Part shown: positions 34,192-41,844 of the stretch, one piece after another | Layout: each line of letters opens with the position of its first letter | Position numbering within the stretch: position 1 is the stretch's first letter | NCBI GenBank assembly: GCA_013329055.1 | Contig: DUKY01000012.1 | Coordinates: 1-64,000, forward strand | Length of the DNA stretch: 64,000 nt | Origin: Nanobdellota archaeon | GTDB lineage: Archaea > Nanobdellota > Nanobdellia > Pacearchaeales > GW2011-AR1 | Direction: 5' to 3' | Notes under the pieces: generated by a model | Told to the model about the DNA's origin: nothing | Databases searched by the model: none | What the model saw: the letters and a program-made list of their open reading frames with translations, nothing else | Position numbers and translations under genes: made by a program

Positions 34192-34857
34192 ATGGGTGTT
34201 TTAGAACAAGTTATGCAAATGCAAAGTCAAGGATTTCAAGAACAAGATATAATCTCACAACTTCAACAACAAGGAGTTACACCTAAAGAAATTTCTGATG
34301 CATTCAATCAATCACAAATTAAAAATGCAATCTCTTCACAAGGATTTGAAGAAAATATGCAACCATCAATAATGCAACAAGAAGAAAACCCACAACAACA
34401 AAATTATTATCCTCAAAATCAAGCTTATGCCCCACAGGAAGCATACCAACCCCCACAACCAACACAAGAATATTATCCTGATCAGCAAAATTATTATCCA
34501 GAACAAGGAGAATATGGTCAACAGCAACAAGGATATGAAAATTATGGAGGGGGCACAACAGACACAATGATGGAAATTGCCGAACAGGTTTTTTTTGAAA
34601 AAAATAAAAAAATAACTAAACAGATAGAAAAATTTATAGAATTTCAGACAATCGCACAATCTCAGATTATTTCCACAATGGAAAGATTAGCAAGAATTGA
34701 AAATATGATAGATAAACTGCAATTAACAATTTTAGACAAAGTAGGCTCTTATGCAAATAATTTAGACCAAATTAAAAAAGAAATGTCAATGATGCAAGAT
34801 TCATTTGGAAAAGTTGTAAACCAAGCAGTGCAAGGTTCACATAAAAAAGAAATATAA
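34192..34857 (+). CDS. Gln/Tyr-rich linker protein with C-terminal coiled coil
   Basis: A 221-aa protein. Residues 1-45 look like a small three-helix unit resembling a UBA-type fold (GFQEQDIISQLQQQGVTPKEISDAF). Residues 60-122 are low-complexity, rich in Q, Y, P and E (repeats like YYPQNQAYAPQEAY). Residues 125-221 form a long coiled coil. Proteins of this shape are frequent in DPANN-like genomes to my knowledge, without assigned function. A possible partner is the coiled-coil protein just upstream. Confidence 0.75.
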   Translation: MGVLEQVMQMQSQGFQEQDIISQLQQQGVTPKEISDAFNQSQIKNAISSQGFEENMQPSIMQQEENPQQQNYYPQNQAYAPQEAYQPPQPTQEYYPDQQNYYPEQGEYGQQQQGYENYGGGTTDTMMEIAEQVFFEKNKKITKQIEKFIEFQTIAQSQIISTMERLARIENMIDKLQLTILDKVGSYANNLDQIKKEMSMMQDSFGKVVNQAVQGSHKKEI

Positions 34858-34880
34858 TTCTCGAATAAAATTTAAATTAA

Positions 34881-35438
34881 TTATTGATGCCCATAAGTAT
34901 GTGCTTGATTTAAAAAAGGACCAACATTTGTTGGATGTGGACCTCTTTGTGGGAAAACAATTAATGCAATTGCACCAAAAAGGATTATTAATGGAATTAA
35001 CCAGTCAGCATACTCACTAAAACCATAGCTTGAAACCCATCCCACAGATTCAGTTGAATTAATTAAAATTAAAACTAAAATAATTCCACCAGCACCTAAA
35101 AGAAGATAATTTGACCAATTTGCTTTAGGCAAAAAAAGTCCTAAGAAAATGATAACAACTAAAAGTACTGCAATACCCATTCCAGCTCGAGGGAAAATTT
35201 CTGAAAAAAATGTTGCTACAATTGTTGACTGAACAGCCATTAATCCTACAACAAGTGCAATAATACCTTGAATACCTTTATTAGTTCCAAATAAATTTAA
35301 CTGACTTAAAACACCAAAAACCAAAGCAAATATTAATAAGAAAGGTAATAAATAAGTAAAAAAACCCATTTGTTCCCATTGTGAAAAAATATTTCCAAGA
35401 TTCCCATAAGAAACAAGTGTTATTATCCCCTCTAGCAT
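34881..35438 (-). CDS. Polytopic membrane protein
   Basis: A 185-aa protein with five to six membrane helices, starting MLEGIITLVSYGNLGNIFSQW and containing LIFALVFGVLSQLNLFGTNKGIQGIIALVVGLMA. A similar block (LVFALLGKTKLLGDNKQIDSIVAFVIAF) occurs in the 164-aa protein at 39462, so they belong to one family. The C-terminal tail is short and polar. Function unknown. Confidence 0.7.
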   Translation of the reverse strand: MLEGIITLVSYGNLGNIFSQWEQMGFFTYLLPFLLIFALVFGVLSQLNLFGTNKGIQGIIALVVGLMAVQSTIVATFFSEIFPRAGMGIAVLLVVIIFLGLFLPKANWSNYLLLGAGGIILVLILINSTESVGWVSSYGFSEYADWLIPLIILFGAIALIVFPQRGPHPTNVGPFLNQAHTYGHQ

Positions 35439-35482
35439 GTTAATATATTAAGAACAGAATTTAAATATGTTTCTAATCTTCA

Positions 35483-35501
35483 GGCTTTGTGTAAAAAGTA
35501 G
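35483..35501 (+). repeat. Insertion-sequence end (left border of accessory island)
   Basis: The 19-bp sequence GGCTTTGTGTAAAAAGTAG. It matches the ends at 36582-36600 and, inverted, 39244-39262. A second partial copy (CTCTGTGTAAGAAGTC) follows directly at 35503. The ends resemble the GGC-type terminal repeats of IS6-like elements. No complete transposase gene is present in the window. Confidence 0.65.
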
Positions 35502-35558
35502 TCTCTGTGTAAGAAGTCAAATAATAATATTCATAAAGGGATAAGATTATTATTTAGT

Positions 35559-36365
35559 ATGTATTTTGTTTATTTGGATGAATCTGGAGATTCAAGATTT
35601 AAGGATAATATAAGAGAAGAAGATGATTTTTTTATACTTGGAGGAGTTTTAATAAAAGAAAAAGATTTAGCAGATGTAAACAGAAAATTTAGACAATTTA
35701 AAGAAAAAACTTTTCCTAAAGAATTATGGGACTACCCTATACATGCTGTTGAATTAAATCAAATATCAAAAAGTAGGAGGACAAAATATAAAGGAATTTT
35801 CACAGATGAACAAGGAAAGAATATTTTAGAAGAATCTTATAAGATAATGAACACTTTTTCTATGGAAGCAATAGTAGTTTTAATAGACAAATATGAACTA
35901 AAAAGTAGGTATCCTAATCCTAAAAATCCCTATCATTTAGCTTATGAAATACTATGTGAAAAAATACAGAAAATTGTGCAGAAAAGAGGAGAATTAGAGA
36001 ATAGTTTTGCATTGATTAATTTAGCTGAATGTTGTTCAAATCTTACTACTCAGTTAAATGAATTACATTGTTTGTATAAAACTGATGGTTCAAAATATTG
36101 CAGTTGGGATAATATATTACAAATTTTAAATATTGAAAAAAATGAAAATTCTTCTTTTTATGATATTGCAGATTTAGTTTGTTATGCTTTTAGAAGACAT
36201 TATTATAGTTGGCTTTGTAAAAATTTAGGAAGAATGCCTATAAAAGATAATTATCTTTCATTAATGAAAAATATCTGCACACTAACTATTGGGCATATCT
36301 TATTTGGAGATAAAATTCATATTAAGGTATTCCCTGAACCCAGATTCTTAAAAGAGATTAAATAA
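35559..36365 (+). CDS. DUF3800 protein
   Basis: A 268-aa protein matching DUF3800: YLDESG at residues 5-10 (acidic metal ligands), IHAVEL near 67, and a late helix DIADLVCYAFRRHYYSW near 206. DUF3800 has an RNase H-like fold with probable nuclease activity and is often found near mobile elements and defence genes. Here it lies just inside an insertion-sequence end, consistent with transfer. The biological role in this organism is unknown. Confidence 0.85.
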   Translation: MYFVYLDESGDSRFKDNIREEDDFFILGGVLIKEKDLADVNRKFRQFKEKTFPKELWDYPIHAVELNQISKSRRTKYKGIFTDEQGKNILEESYKIMNTFSMEAIVVLIDKYELKSRYPNPKNPYHLAYEILCEKIQKIVQKRGELENSFALINLAECCSNLTTQLNELHCLYKTDGSKYCSWDNILQILNIEKNENSSFYDIADLVCYAFRRHYYSWLCKNLGRMPIKDNYLSLMKNICTLTIGHILFGDKIHIKVFPEPRFLKEIK

Positions 36366-36401
36366 ACTGAATGACTACGTGCACCGCGTCACCCAGTAGA
36401 G

Positions 36402-36429
36402 AAGCACCTCTTAAAAAGAAGATGTGCTT
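36402..36429 (+). terminator. Hairpin after the DUF3800 gene
   Basis: AAGCAC-x2-CTT...AAG-x4-GTGCTT forms a stem with a small internal bulge 36 bp after the stop codon. Factor-independent termination in archaea depends mainly on T runs, which are only weak here, so the role is uncertain. Confidence 0.35.
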
Positions 36430-36581
36430 AATTAAATAAGCTTATACTTATTTATAAATATAATGTTACCAAATTAAATGACATTAGAAAATATTCATTA
36501 AAATATAGTTACAATTAAAGTTAAGAAAGTTAATCCTGCAATAAACCATGTGAGTCGTTTTATAATTTTTGTTAATATTTT

Positions 36582-36600
36582 GGCTTTGTGTAAAAAGTCT
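36582..36600 (+). repeat. Insertion-sequence end (internal copy)
   Basis: GGCTTTGTGTAAAAAGTCT. It matches the inverted right end at 39244-39262 in 18 of 19 bases, better than the end at 35483 does. The pair 36582/39262 would define a 2.68-kb element carrying the DUF262-HNH gene and the transposase remnant. Confidence 0.65.
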
Positions 36601-36682
36601 AAAATAATGTTTTTATATAAGGAGAAAGAACAATAAATAAGCTAACTATAGGAAAAGATTGATAAAATTTTATGTAAATGAT

Positions 36683-37102
36683 TTATTCATTTTCTTTCTT
36701 AAACATAGTTCTATCAATTAAAACTCCTAAAGCAACAGTTAAAAAAGTATAAACAATAATCTCTAATTTTGAAAGCACAAAATTATAACCAAAAAAGATA
36801 TTTAATGTTAAACCGATTAAATATAAGATTATAACTATTTTTATTCCAAAACTAAAAAATCTTGAAAAGCTAGAGATTAAAATATGCTGTAAATCTTTCC
36901 GTTCCTCTTTTCTCTTGTGTTCTGCAAATTCGCTTTTTTTCTTTAAATCTTGTTCATAATTACTTGTAGTAATTTTTGTTTTTGACAACATTCTTTTAAG
37001 AATATTGTCATCATATTGGACCATATAATCAGAAAAAGTACTAATTTTTTGTTTTTTTGATTTTACATTTTTTCCCGCTATCATTATATTCATATTCTCC
37101 AA
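36683..37102 (-). CDS. Membrane protein of the accessory island
   Basis: A 139-aa frame with a charged N-terminal half and two membrane helices near the end (FGIKIVIILYLIGLTLNIFFG and IIVYTFLTVALGVLIDRTMF). From 37102 it overlaps the upstream gene by 62 bases. The ATG at 37024 would avoid this overlap and give 113 aa. A GGAG precedes codon 4. I keep the long form but the start is uncertain. No family is recognised. Confidence 0.6.
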   Translation of the reverse strand: MENMNIMIAGKNVKSKKQKISTFSDYMVQYDDNILKRMLSKTKITTSNYEQDLKKKSEFAEHKRKEERKDLQHILISSFSRFFSFGIKIVIILYLIGLTLNIFFGYNFVLSKLEIIVYTFLTVALGVLIDRTMFKKENE

Positions 37103-37301
37103 TTTTCAAATCCCCTACGATAGAGACCATCCCTTTAGCTGAACGAATTAAAACTTCTAATAAATCATCAGCCTTCATAGCAGTTCTTAAATCTTCTAAC
37201 TCTTCAACTAATGAAGATGGCAATTTTAATTTAATCACCTCCTCATTTGTCCTAATAAAAATTTCTGCTTCTTTATCTTTTAATCTTTCAAACTCTACCA
37301 T
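37041..37301 (-). CDS. Small soluble protein of the accessory island
   Basis: An 86-aa acidic protein (KEAEIFIRTNEEVIKLKLPSSLVEELEDLRTAMKADDLLEVLIRSAKG). The strand-helix-helix arrangement recalls antitoxin-type DNA-binding small proteins, but no specific family can be named. It is the first gene of a two-gene unit with the membrane protein that follows. Confidence 0.55.
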   Translation of the reverse strand: MVEFERLKDKEAEIFIRTNEEVIKLKLPSSLVEELEDLRTAMKADDLLEVLIRSAKGMVSIVGDLKIGEYEYNDSGKKCKIKKTKN

Positions 37302-37422
37302 GTTTTTTAAAATACACCAAAATTTATAAATTTATGCCCCACCCTACATTGGTGAGTTAGAGGTTGGTGGAGAGTCATTTTGCAACATCTCCAAAACTTC
37401 CTGAAACTATCTGTAACACACT

Positions 37423-37608
37423 TTGGTAAATTATTTTAGAGGATTGAAAGCTTTATGGTCTGCTACAATTTTAATATGTGGTTCAATTATTCAACATAAC
37501 TTTGTTGAGGAACATACAACAACAGGACTTAATCCTTGTAATTTTGCAAGACAGAAATTGGATTTAGGGGAAAATCATTGGTTAGAATTAATTAAAATGA
37601 GTTGTTAA
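37423..37608 (+). pseudogene. Transposase remnant (IS6/IS240-like C-terminus)
   Basis: A 61-codon frame starting at TTG encodes NYFRGLKALWSATILICG, HNFVEEHTTTGLNP and LDLGENHWLELIKMSC. This looks like the end of a DDE transposase of the IS6/IS240 type, where a YHNFIRPH-like segment, a G-x-TPAEAAG-like segment and a final LG-x-N-x-W-x-x-LI segment are expected. Upstream, all frames are interrupted, so the catalytic part is lost. It supports the mobile origin of the island. Confidence 0.6.
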
Positions 37609-37803
37609 TTATTTCTTAGAATAAATAAGATATTCTATGCCTATTATAGAGATAGTCAATAATATACTCCCAAAATTCATAAATGGGTCGTTACAATCTA
37701 GATTACATAAAGGAATCACTTGATAGATCATTGGAATACCAAGAAATAATAAGATTCCTTGTAGGATTAAAAAAAAAGTAAATAATCTATTTTCCCACAT
37801 CAT
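37609..37803 (-). CDS. Small two-helix membrane protein
   Basis: A 64-aa protein with two hydrophobic helices (LFTFFLILQGILLFLGIPMIY and FGSILLTISIIGIEYLIY) separated by a loop with two cysteines (LCNLDCNDPF). No family is known. Its stop abuts the transposase remnant end on the opposite strand. It could be island cargo. Confidence 0.5.
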   Translation of the reverse strand: MMWENRLFTFFLILQGILLFLGIPMIYQVIPLCNLDCNDPFMNFGSILLTISIIGIEYLIYSKK

Positions 37804-37852
37804 TACTATTTAAGTGAAATATTATTTAAAAATCTGTCGATTATAAAAAGTG

Positions 37853-37939
37853 ATGCTTACTTTACAGCTCAAAAAAGCATTAGATTTATTAAACTCTGAT
37901 TGCCCTAAGAATAGTTGTGAGTGGTGTAAAGGGAGATAA
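37853..37939 (+). CDS. Leader peptide-like small ORF before the DUF262-HNH gene
   Basis: A 28-aa frame, MLTLQLKKALDLLNSDCPKN then SCEWCKGR, ending three bases before the next ATG. Its last codons (AAAGGGAGATAA) contain a GGGAG that would serve as ribosome binding site for the DUF262-HNH gene. The three cysteines (C-x4-C-x2-C) could bind zinc. Translation is plausible but not proven. Confidence 0.45.
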   Translation: MLTLQLKKALDLLNSDCPKNSCEWCKGR

Positions 37940-37942
37940 AAA

Positions 37943-39202
37943 ATGAAAACAAATCCTAAACAAAAAACTATTGGTTCATTGCATGCAAGATTGAAAGATA
38001 AAATAAATTTATCAGATAAAAGATTTCAAAGGGGTTCAGTTTGGGCAAAAGGACAAGAGCAATTTCTTATAGATACTATTGTTAAAAATTTAGACATTCC
38101 AAAGTTGTATTTTTGGGAATTAAAAGAAGATAGCCATTATAAATATTCTGTGGTGGATGGGCAACAAAGACTAGCAACTATATTCAAATTCCTTGATGGA
38201 CTATTAGAATTAAACGAAGAATTTACTCCAGAATATGCAAATAAGAAGTTTATAGACCTTCCAGAAGATTTGCAAGACCAAATATACAATTATGAGTTGA
38301 CATTGGTAATTATTGAAAATGCTGATGAGGAAGAGATTCAGGATTTATTCTTACGACTTAATAATGGGACAACTCTGAAATCTCAAGAGAGAAGAATGAA
38401 TCTCGGGGGAAATCTTTCAAAATATATTGTTGATATGGCAAACCATAAAGTTTTTTCCAAGGTAATATTCAAAAATAAACATAGAGATTACGAACAAATA
38501 TTAGCACAATGTCTCAAATTGGAATTAGAAGGAAAAGCAACAAATACCCAAGGGAAATATTTGGATTTAATGTATAAAGAAGAAATAGATTTTGAGGATA
38601 ATGGCACAACTGCTAAAAAATTCAAAAAGGTTTTGGATTATATGGAAGAGGTATTCTCTGATGAAGACAAGATTCCAGAATTAAAAAGATTCAATTTTAT
38701 TTCATTATACCTAATGGTATCTCAAATGACTGATAAATTTGTGATTAAAGATAAAAAAGATTTATTCAAAAAATTCTTAATAGATTTTTGGGATGAATTA
38801 ACAAACTACCGAAACCAAGAGCAAATCTCTGATGAAGACAGAAATCTAGAGTTTGATGATTTTATACAATTTATCAGTAGCAGAACAGATAGTTTAGAAT
38901 CTATAGAAGGAAGACATAAAATTTTAATAAAATATTTTATGCTTAAGAACCCCAATTTAGAAATTTTTGATAATAATCGAAACTTTACAGAAGAACAAAG
39001 AATTACCATTTACCGTAGAGATAAAGAAATGTGTTGGCATTGTAACAAACACGTTGATTGGGTGGATTTTGAAGCAGACCACAGACCTAATCCCCATAGT
39101 AAGGGTGGTAAGACAAGTGTAGAAAATGGGGTTTGTGCCCATAAAATTTGTAATATTAAAGCGAGTAATAAAGAGAATTTGGCTAAGAATTGGTTATCTT
39201 AA
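37943..39202 (+). CDS. DUF262 and HNH endonuclease protein
   Basis: The 419-aa protein joins an N-terminal DUF262 (ParB/Srx-like) domain, with FQRGSVWAKGQEQFLIDTI and the VVDGQQRL motif at residues 71-77, to a C-terminal HNH nuclease around 365-410 (CWHCNK, FEADHRPNPHSKGG, NGVCAHKICN). This two-domain build is found in GmrSD-like and other modification-dependent anti-phage nucleases, where DUF262 hydrolyses NTPs. The gene lies in an insertion-sequence-bounded island and may be a defence gene. That role is inference. Confidence 0.88.
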   Translation: MKTNPKQKTIGSLHARLKDKINLSDKRFQRGSVWAKGQEQFLIDTIVKNLDIPKLYFWELKEDSHYKYSVVDGQQRLATIFKFLDGLLELNEEFTPEYANKKFIDLPEDLQDQIYNYELTLVIIENADEEEIQDLFLRLNNGTTLKSQERRMNLGGNLSKYIVDMANHKVFSKVIFKNKHRDYEQILAQCLKLELEGKATNTQGKYLDLMYKEEIDFEDNGTTAKKFKKVLDYMEEVFSDEDKIPELKRFNFISLYLMVSQMTDKFVIKDKKDLFKKFLIDFWDELTNYRNQEQISDEDRNLEFDDFIQFISSRTDSLESIEGRHKILIKYFMLKNPNLEIFDNNRNFTEEQRITIYRRDKEMCWHCNKHVDWVDFEADHRPNPHSKGGKTSVENGVCAHKICNIKASNKENLAKNWLS

Positions 39203-39243
39203 AAACAAATTTTATTTTCTGTGTAAAAAGTAGCCCAAATTAA

Positions 39244-39262
39244 AGACTTTATACACAAAGCC
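39244..39262 (-). repeat. Insertion-sequence end (right border of accessory island)
   Basis: AGACTTTATACACAAAGCC, the inverted counterpart of the ends at 36582 and 35483. A partial direct copy, CTGTGTAAAAAGTAG, lies just before it at 39220-39234, so more than one insertion event took place here. No matching target duplication was found around any end pair. Confidence 0.6.
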
Positions 39263-39275
39263 TAAAAATTATTTA

Positions 39276-39419
39276 TCACTCAATGTCGGTCAAACTTAAA
39301 ATTTTATCAGAACATTCAAGATGATAAATTCCCTCAAACTCTCCATCTAAAACACACTTCTCTCTTAATCCAATGAGTTTTCCACATAAATCACAAAATT
39401 CTGCTATAAATAAATTAAA
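39276..39419 (-). pseudogene. Fragment of a small zinc-binding protein
   Basis: The minus-strand frame reads AEFCDLCGKLIGLREKCVL and GIYHLECSDKILSLTDIE, with C-x2-C and a later C giving a zinc-ribbon look. The frame is closed by TAG just upstream and has no ATG, GTG or TTG start, so it is probably a truncated gene left at the island border. It could instead use a rare start. Confidence 0.4.
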
Positions 39420-39461
39420 AGTCTAAAGATTAAATATTTTTCTAAAGTCTAAAGAATAACC

Positions 39462-39956
39462 TTATTTTTTAGCTTTCATCATAACTGCTAAAGCCACAGC
39501 AATAACAACAACAAAAGTCACATTAGTCCACAAAGTATTACTCCAGGATTGTTTGAACAATAATAAAACTACATTATCCCACGTCCCAGTAGCCCAAAAT
39601 ACTGCAATTGTAACCGCAATAAAAATCCCAAATCCAGTTACCCATTTTACCCCAGTATTAGTCAAAAAATCCTTTGATAAATCACTTCCGGAAGCAAAAC
39701 CCCATAAAAGTAAACCAACAAAGACAATAACTATTGAAACAGTTAAGAATAATACTAAGTTATGAACAATATCTTTTGGATAAGCTGCCCCAATAAAAAC
39801 AAAAGCAATAACAAAAGCAACAATTGAATCAATTTGCTTATTATCGCCAAGAAGCTTTGTTTTACCTAATAAAGCGAAAACTAAAGTCCAAATCAATAAA
39901 AACGGAAAGGCAAATTGCGTAAAAATCCAATGTTGAAAAATTGTTTCCTGCACCAT
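39462..39956 (-). CDS. Polytopic membrane protein
   Basis: A 164-aa protein with about five membrane helices. The block FAFPFLLIWTLVFALLGKTKLLGDNKQIDSIVAFVIAFVFIG resembles the protein at 34881. The end is a helix plus KAKK. Function unknown. It follows the PRC-barrel gene by 21 bp on the same strand and is probably co-transcribed with it. Confidence 0.7.
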   Translation of the reverse strand: MVQETIFQHWIFTQFAFPFLLIWTLVFALLGKTKLLGDNKQIDSIVAFVIAFVFIGAAYPKDIVHNLVLFLTVSIVIVFVGLLLWGFASGSDLSKDFLTNTGVKWVTGFGIFIAVTIAVFWATGTWDNVVLLLFKQSWSNTLWTNVTFVVVIAVALAVMMKAKK

Positions 39957-39977
39957 CTTTTTTAAATTTTAAATAAA

Positions 39978-40256
39978 TTAAATCAAATCTTGATCAAGGT
40001 CTTCCATCTCTGGTCCAGAACTTGGTAAAGCCGATTTACTTATAATAAAAATATCATTTACAGCCCTTACAAATTGATGAGGAATAATAACCCCTCTAGC
40101 ACCACCGATTAAAGATGTAACACTATTTCCTACTTTAATCCTCCAGCCATCAATCCTGTTTTCATGAAGATTTACTTCTTCAATTTCACCAAAAAAATCT
40201 CCTGAATCAGTATAAACCTTTGTACCAAGTACTTCAGATATTTTTTTAACTATCAT
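39978..40256 (-). CDS. PRC-barrel domain protein
   Basis: A 92-aa protein with a PRC-barrel pattern: KKISEVLGTKVYTDSGDFFGEIEEVNLHENRIDGWRIKV, then RGVIIPHQFVRAVNDIFIIS. Such small beta-barrel proteins are common in archaea and are linked to RNA metabolism and cell division (CdpB-like), but this one cannot be placed more exactly. The C-terminus is acidic. Confidence 0.85.
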   Translation of the reverse strand: MIVKKISEVLGTKVYTDSGDFFGEIEEVNLHENRIDGWRIKVGNSVTSLIGGARGVIIPHQFVRAVNDIFIISKSALPSSGPEMEDLDQDLI

Positions 40257-40318
40257 ACTAAAATATTATCTGAAATGATTTAAATACTTTTCCGTTGTTT
40301 AGTCTATAATTCAAAATA

Positions 40319-40404
40319 GAAGCTTTTGATTTTACAATCAACTTGGAAGCTCAAATATTATTAAGGGGGAATCCAAAATCAAAAATATTTAATCTGAACA
40401 AAAC
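40319..40404. mobile_element. Minimal structured element R5 with 9-bp target duplication
   Basis: An 86-bp element flanked by TTCAAAATA on both sides (40310-40318 and 40405-40413). It keeps the inner helix TTTTGATTTT/AAAATCAAAA and the patches AAATATTATTAAGGGGGAATCC but lacks all variable modules. The left terminal repeat is shortened, while the right end is AATCTGAACAAAAC. The target sequence is the same 9-mer as for R1, which may reflect target preference. Confidence 0.78.
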
Positions 40405-40448
40405 TTCAAAATAATAAGTTTTATAATAAATGTTTTACTCTTTTTAAT

Positions 40449-41075
40449 ATGCTAAATAAAAACGAAATAATTTCAATCTCAATAATCACGCTAATATTAG
40501 CTTTTACAATTAGCTTAATACAAACAACTCAGGCATTTTTACAGATGTTGTTAATAGTCTTTTTAGTTTTAATAGTAAATATCACTGCAAAAAAAATAAC
40601 CAGTTTTTACCTTGATTCAGAAATCGAAATAAAAATGTGGGAAATCTTAAGATATGGATTTCAGGCACATAAACAGTTCAAAAATCCTTTTCCGGCAGGA
40701 GTATTTGTTCCGTTAATATTAATAGCAATCACATTCGGTAAATTAAAGTGGATGGCATCACTGGTTTTTGAAGTCAAAGCAAAAACATACAGGGCTGCAA
40801 AAAGATATGGAGTTTATTCATTTTCTGAAATGACTGAATATCACATTGCATTAATTGCAGCGTCAGGAATTATTGCAAACTTAATATTTGCAATTATTGG
40901 ATACTTAATAGGATTCCCGGACTTTTCAAGAATAAACATTTATTACGCATTTTTCAACCTTTTTCCAATTTCAGATTTAGACGGAAATAAAATATTCTTC
41001 GGAAGTTTAATACTTTGGAGTTTCATCACATCAATAACACTTATTGCATTAGGATTTGCAATTTTATTAGTATAA
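40449..41075 (+). CDS. Site-2-protease-like membrane protein lacking the HExxH motif
   Basis: A 208-aa protein with about six membrane helices. The late segment AFFNLFPISDLDGNKIFFG corresponds to the NLLPIPPLDGG motif of M50 proteases, and IAASGIIANLIFAIIGYLIG corresponds to the G-P-x-x-N region. The zinc-binding HExxH is absent, so proteolysis is unlikely. It may be a pseudoprotease that binds membrane helices. The gene is probably co-transcribed with the small gene at 41108. Confidence 0.65.
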   Translation: MLNKNEIISISIITLILAFTISLIQTTQAFLQMLLIVFLVLIVNITAKKITSFYLDSEIEIKMWEILRYGFQAHKQFKNPFPAGVFVPLILIAITFGKLKWMASLVFEVKAKTYRAAKRYGVYSFSEMTEYHIALIAASGIIANLIFAIIGYLIGFPDFSRINIYYAFFNLFPISDLDGNKIFFGSLILWSFITSITLIALGFAILLV

Positions 41076-41107
41076 AAATTTTTAAATCCAAAAAACAAAC
41101 AAATAAC

Positions 41108-41332
41108 ATGAAAAAGACAGAAAAAATATTAAATTTATTTAAATCCAAATCAGCAACAGTATCGTTTGCAATAATTGCATTAATTAGTGGAGCATTTTTT
41201 ATAAACAAAGGAATTACAGGCAACGTAGTATTGACAACAAAACAACCATTTGACATTGCATCTTTCATCGGATTATTATTAATAATTTGTTCAATTATTT
41301 TAGCAGAATACAGCATTAGAAATAAAAAATAA
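41108..41332 (+). CDS. Small two-helix membrane protein
   Basis: A 74-aa protein from ATG 41108 (MKKTEKILNLFKSKSATVSF). A longer frame from 41015 would overlap the preceding gene by 61 bases and is rejected. Two membrane helices (AIIALISGAFFINKGITGNVV and FIGLLLIICSIILAEYSI) are separated by a polar loop. Function unknown. Confidence 0.65.
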   Translation: MKKTEKILNLFKSKSATVSFAIIALISGAFFINKGITGNVVLTTKQPFDIASFIGLLLIICSIILAEYSIRNKK

Positions 41333-41354
41333 TTATTTATTTTTTAATTTCACA

Positions 41355-41450
41355 ATTAAATTTTAGAGTAATTTCTTTGGCAATTCAGATATTCTAAAGG
41401 ACGGGTTTGCGACGAAAAGTCGCATTTAGAGGGAATCCCTAAAATTTAAT
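41355..41450. repeat. Structured element R7
   Basis: A 96-bp inverted-repeat element with the helix ATTAAATTTTAG (41355-41366) and CTAAAATTTAAT (41439-41450). Inside are TTGGCAATTC, AAAGGACGGGT, a hairpin GCGAC-GAAAA-GTCGC and GGGAATCC. The helix arms differ from R2-R4 in both strands at once, so pairing is conserved while sequence is not. Terminal GGCTCTGT-type ends and target duplications are not visible. Confidence 0.78.
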
Positions 41451-41510
41451 ACCCATCTTTCTGCTTATCTAATTTTTTCAGGATAAAATTTAAACTTAAC
41501 AATTAATTAC

Positions 41511-41831
41511 GGCTCTGTCCAGAGTTTTTGATTTTAGCTAACTTTTGGCAATTCAGGTATTCATTAAGGGCGAAATTATTGAACAGTGAGTAAATAAATT
41601 TATTAATAACAACTTTTCAATGATTGAGCAGGGTCTTCAAGCTTTAGCTTGAACTAGAAGCGAAAGTTTACATTTGCATTAAATTCTGAAAGTAAAATTA
41701 AAAAATCGCAAGTGTGGGCTTGAGTAGAAAGTTTACATTTGCATTAAATTCTGAAAGTAAAATTAAAAAATCGCAAGTGTGGGCTTGAGTGGGAATCCTA
41801 AAATCAAAAAAACTTAATTCAGGACAGAGCC
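41511..41831. mobile_element. Longest structured mobile element R4, with target duplication and tandem module
   Basis: A 321-bp element with GGCTCTGTCCAGAG at the left and CAGGACAGAGCC at the right. It is flanked by perfect 9-bp repeats ATTAATTAC (41502-41510 and 41832-41840). The inner helix is GATTTTAG/CTAAAATC. Inserted modules are the 70-bp block shared with R1 (41568-41637), a hairpin TTCAAGCTTTAGCTTGAA shared with R3, and a 65-bp block present twice in tandem (41662-41726 and 41727-41791, differing at one base). A relative of that 65-bp block recurs at 51241-51305. It lies just upstream of the helicase gene. Confidence 0.92.
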
Positions 41832-41844
41832 ATTAATTACTAAA

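Larger units (their letters stand above)
36366..36682. other. Intergenic region in the accessory island
   Basis: 317 bp without a gene. It contains a hairpin (AAGCAC 36402-36407 with GTGCTT 36424-36429) just after the DUF3800 stop, a locally GC-richer patch, and the insertion-sequence end GGCTTTGTGTAAAAAGTCT at 36582-36600. On the minus strand a short frame (36498-36590) encodes a possible membrane helix (WFIAGLTFLTLIVTIF) but has no start codon. It may be the tail of a disrupted gene. Confidence 0.5.

Noticed and set aside
36379..36412. tRNA-like GC-richer patch after the DUF3800 gene
   Set aside because: No cloverleaf, TTCGA loop or acceptor stem could be formed.
41015..41107. N-terminal extension of the 74-aa membrane protein
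   Set aside because: It overlaps the preceding gene by 61 bases in another frame; ATG 41108 gives a typical small membrane protein.
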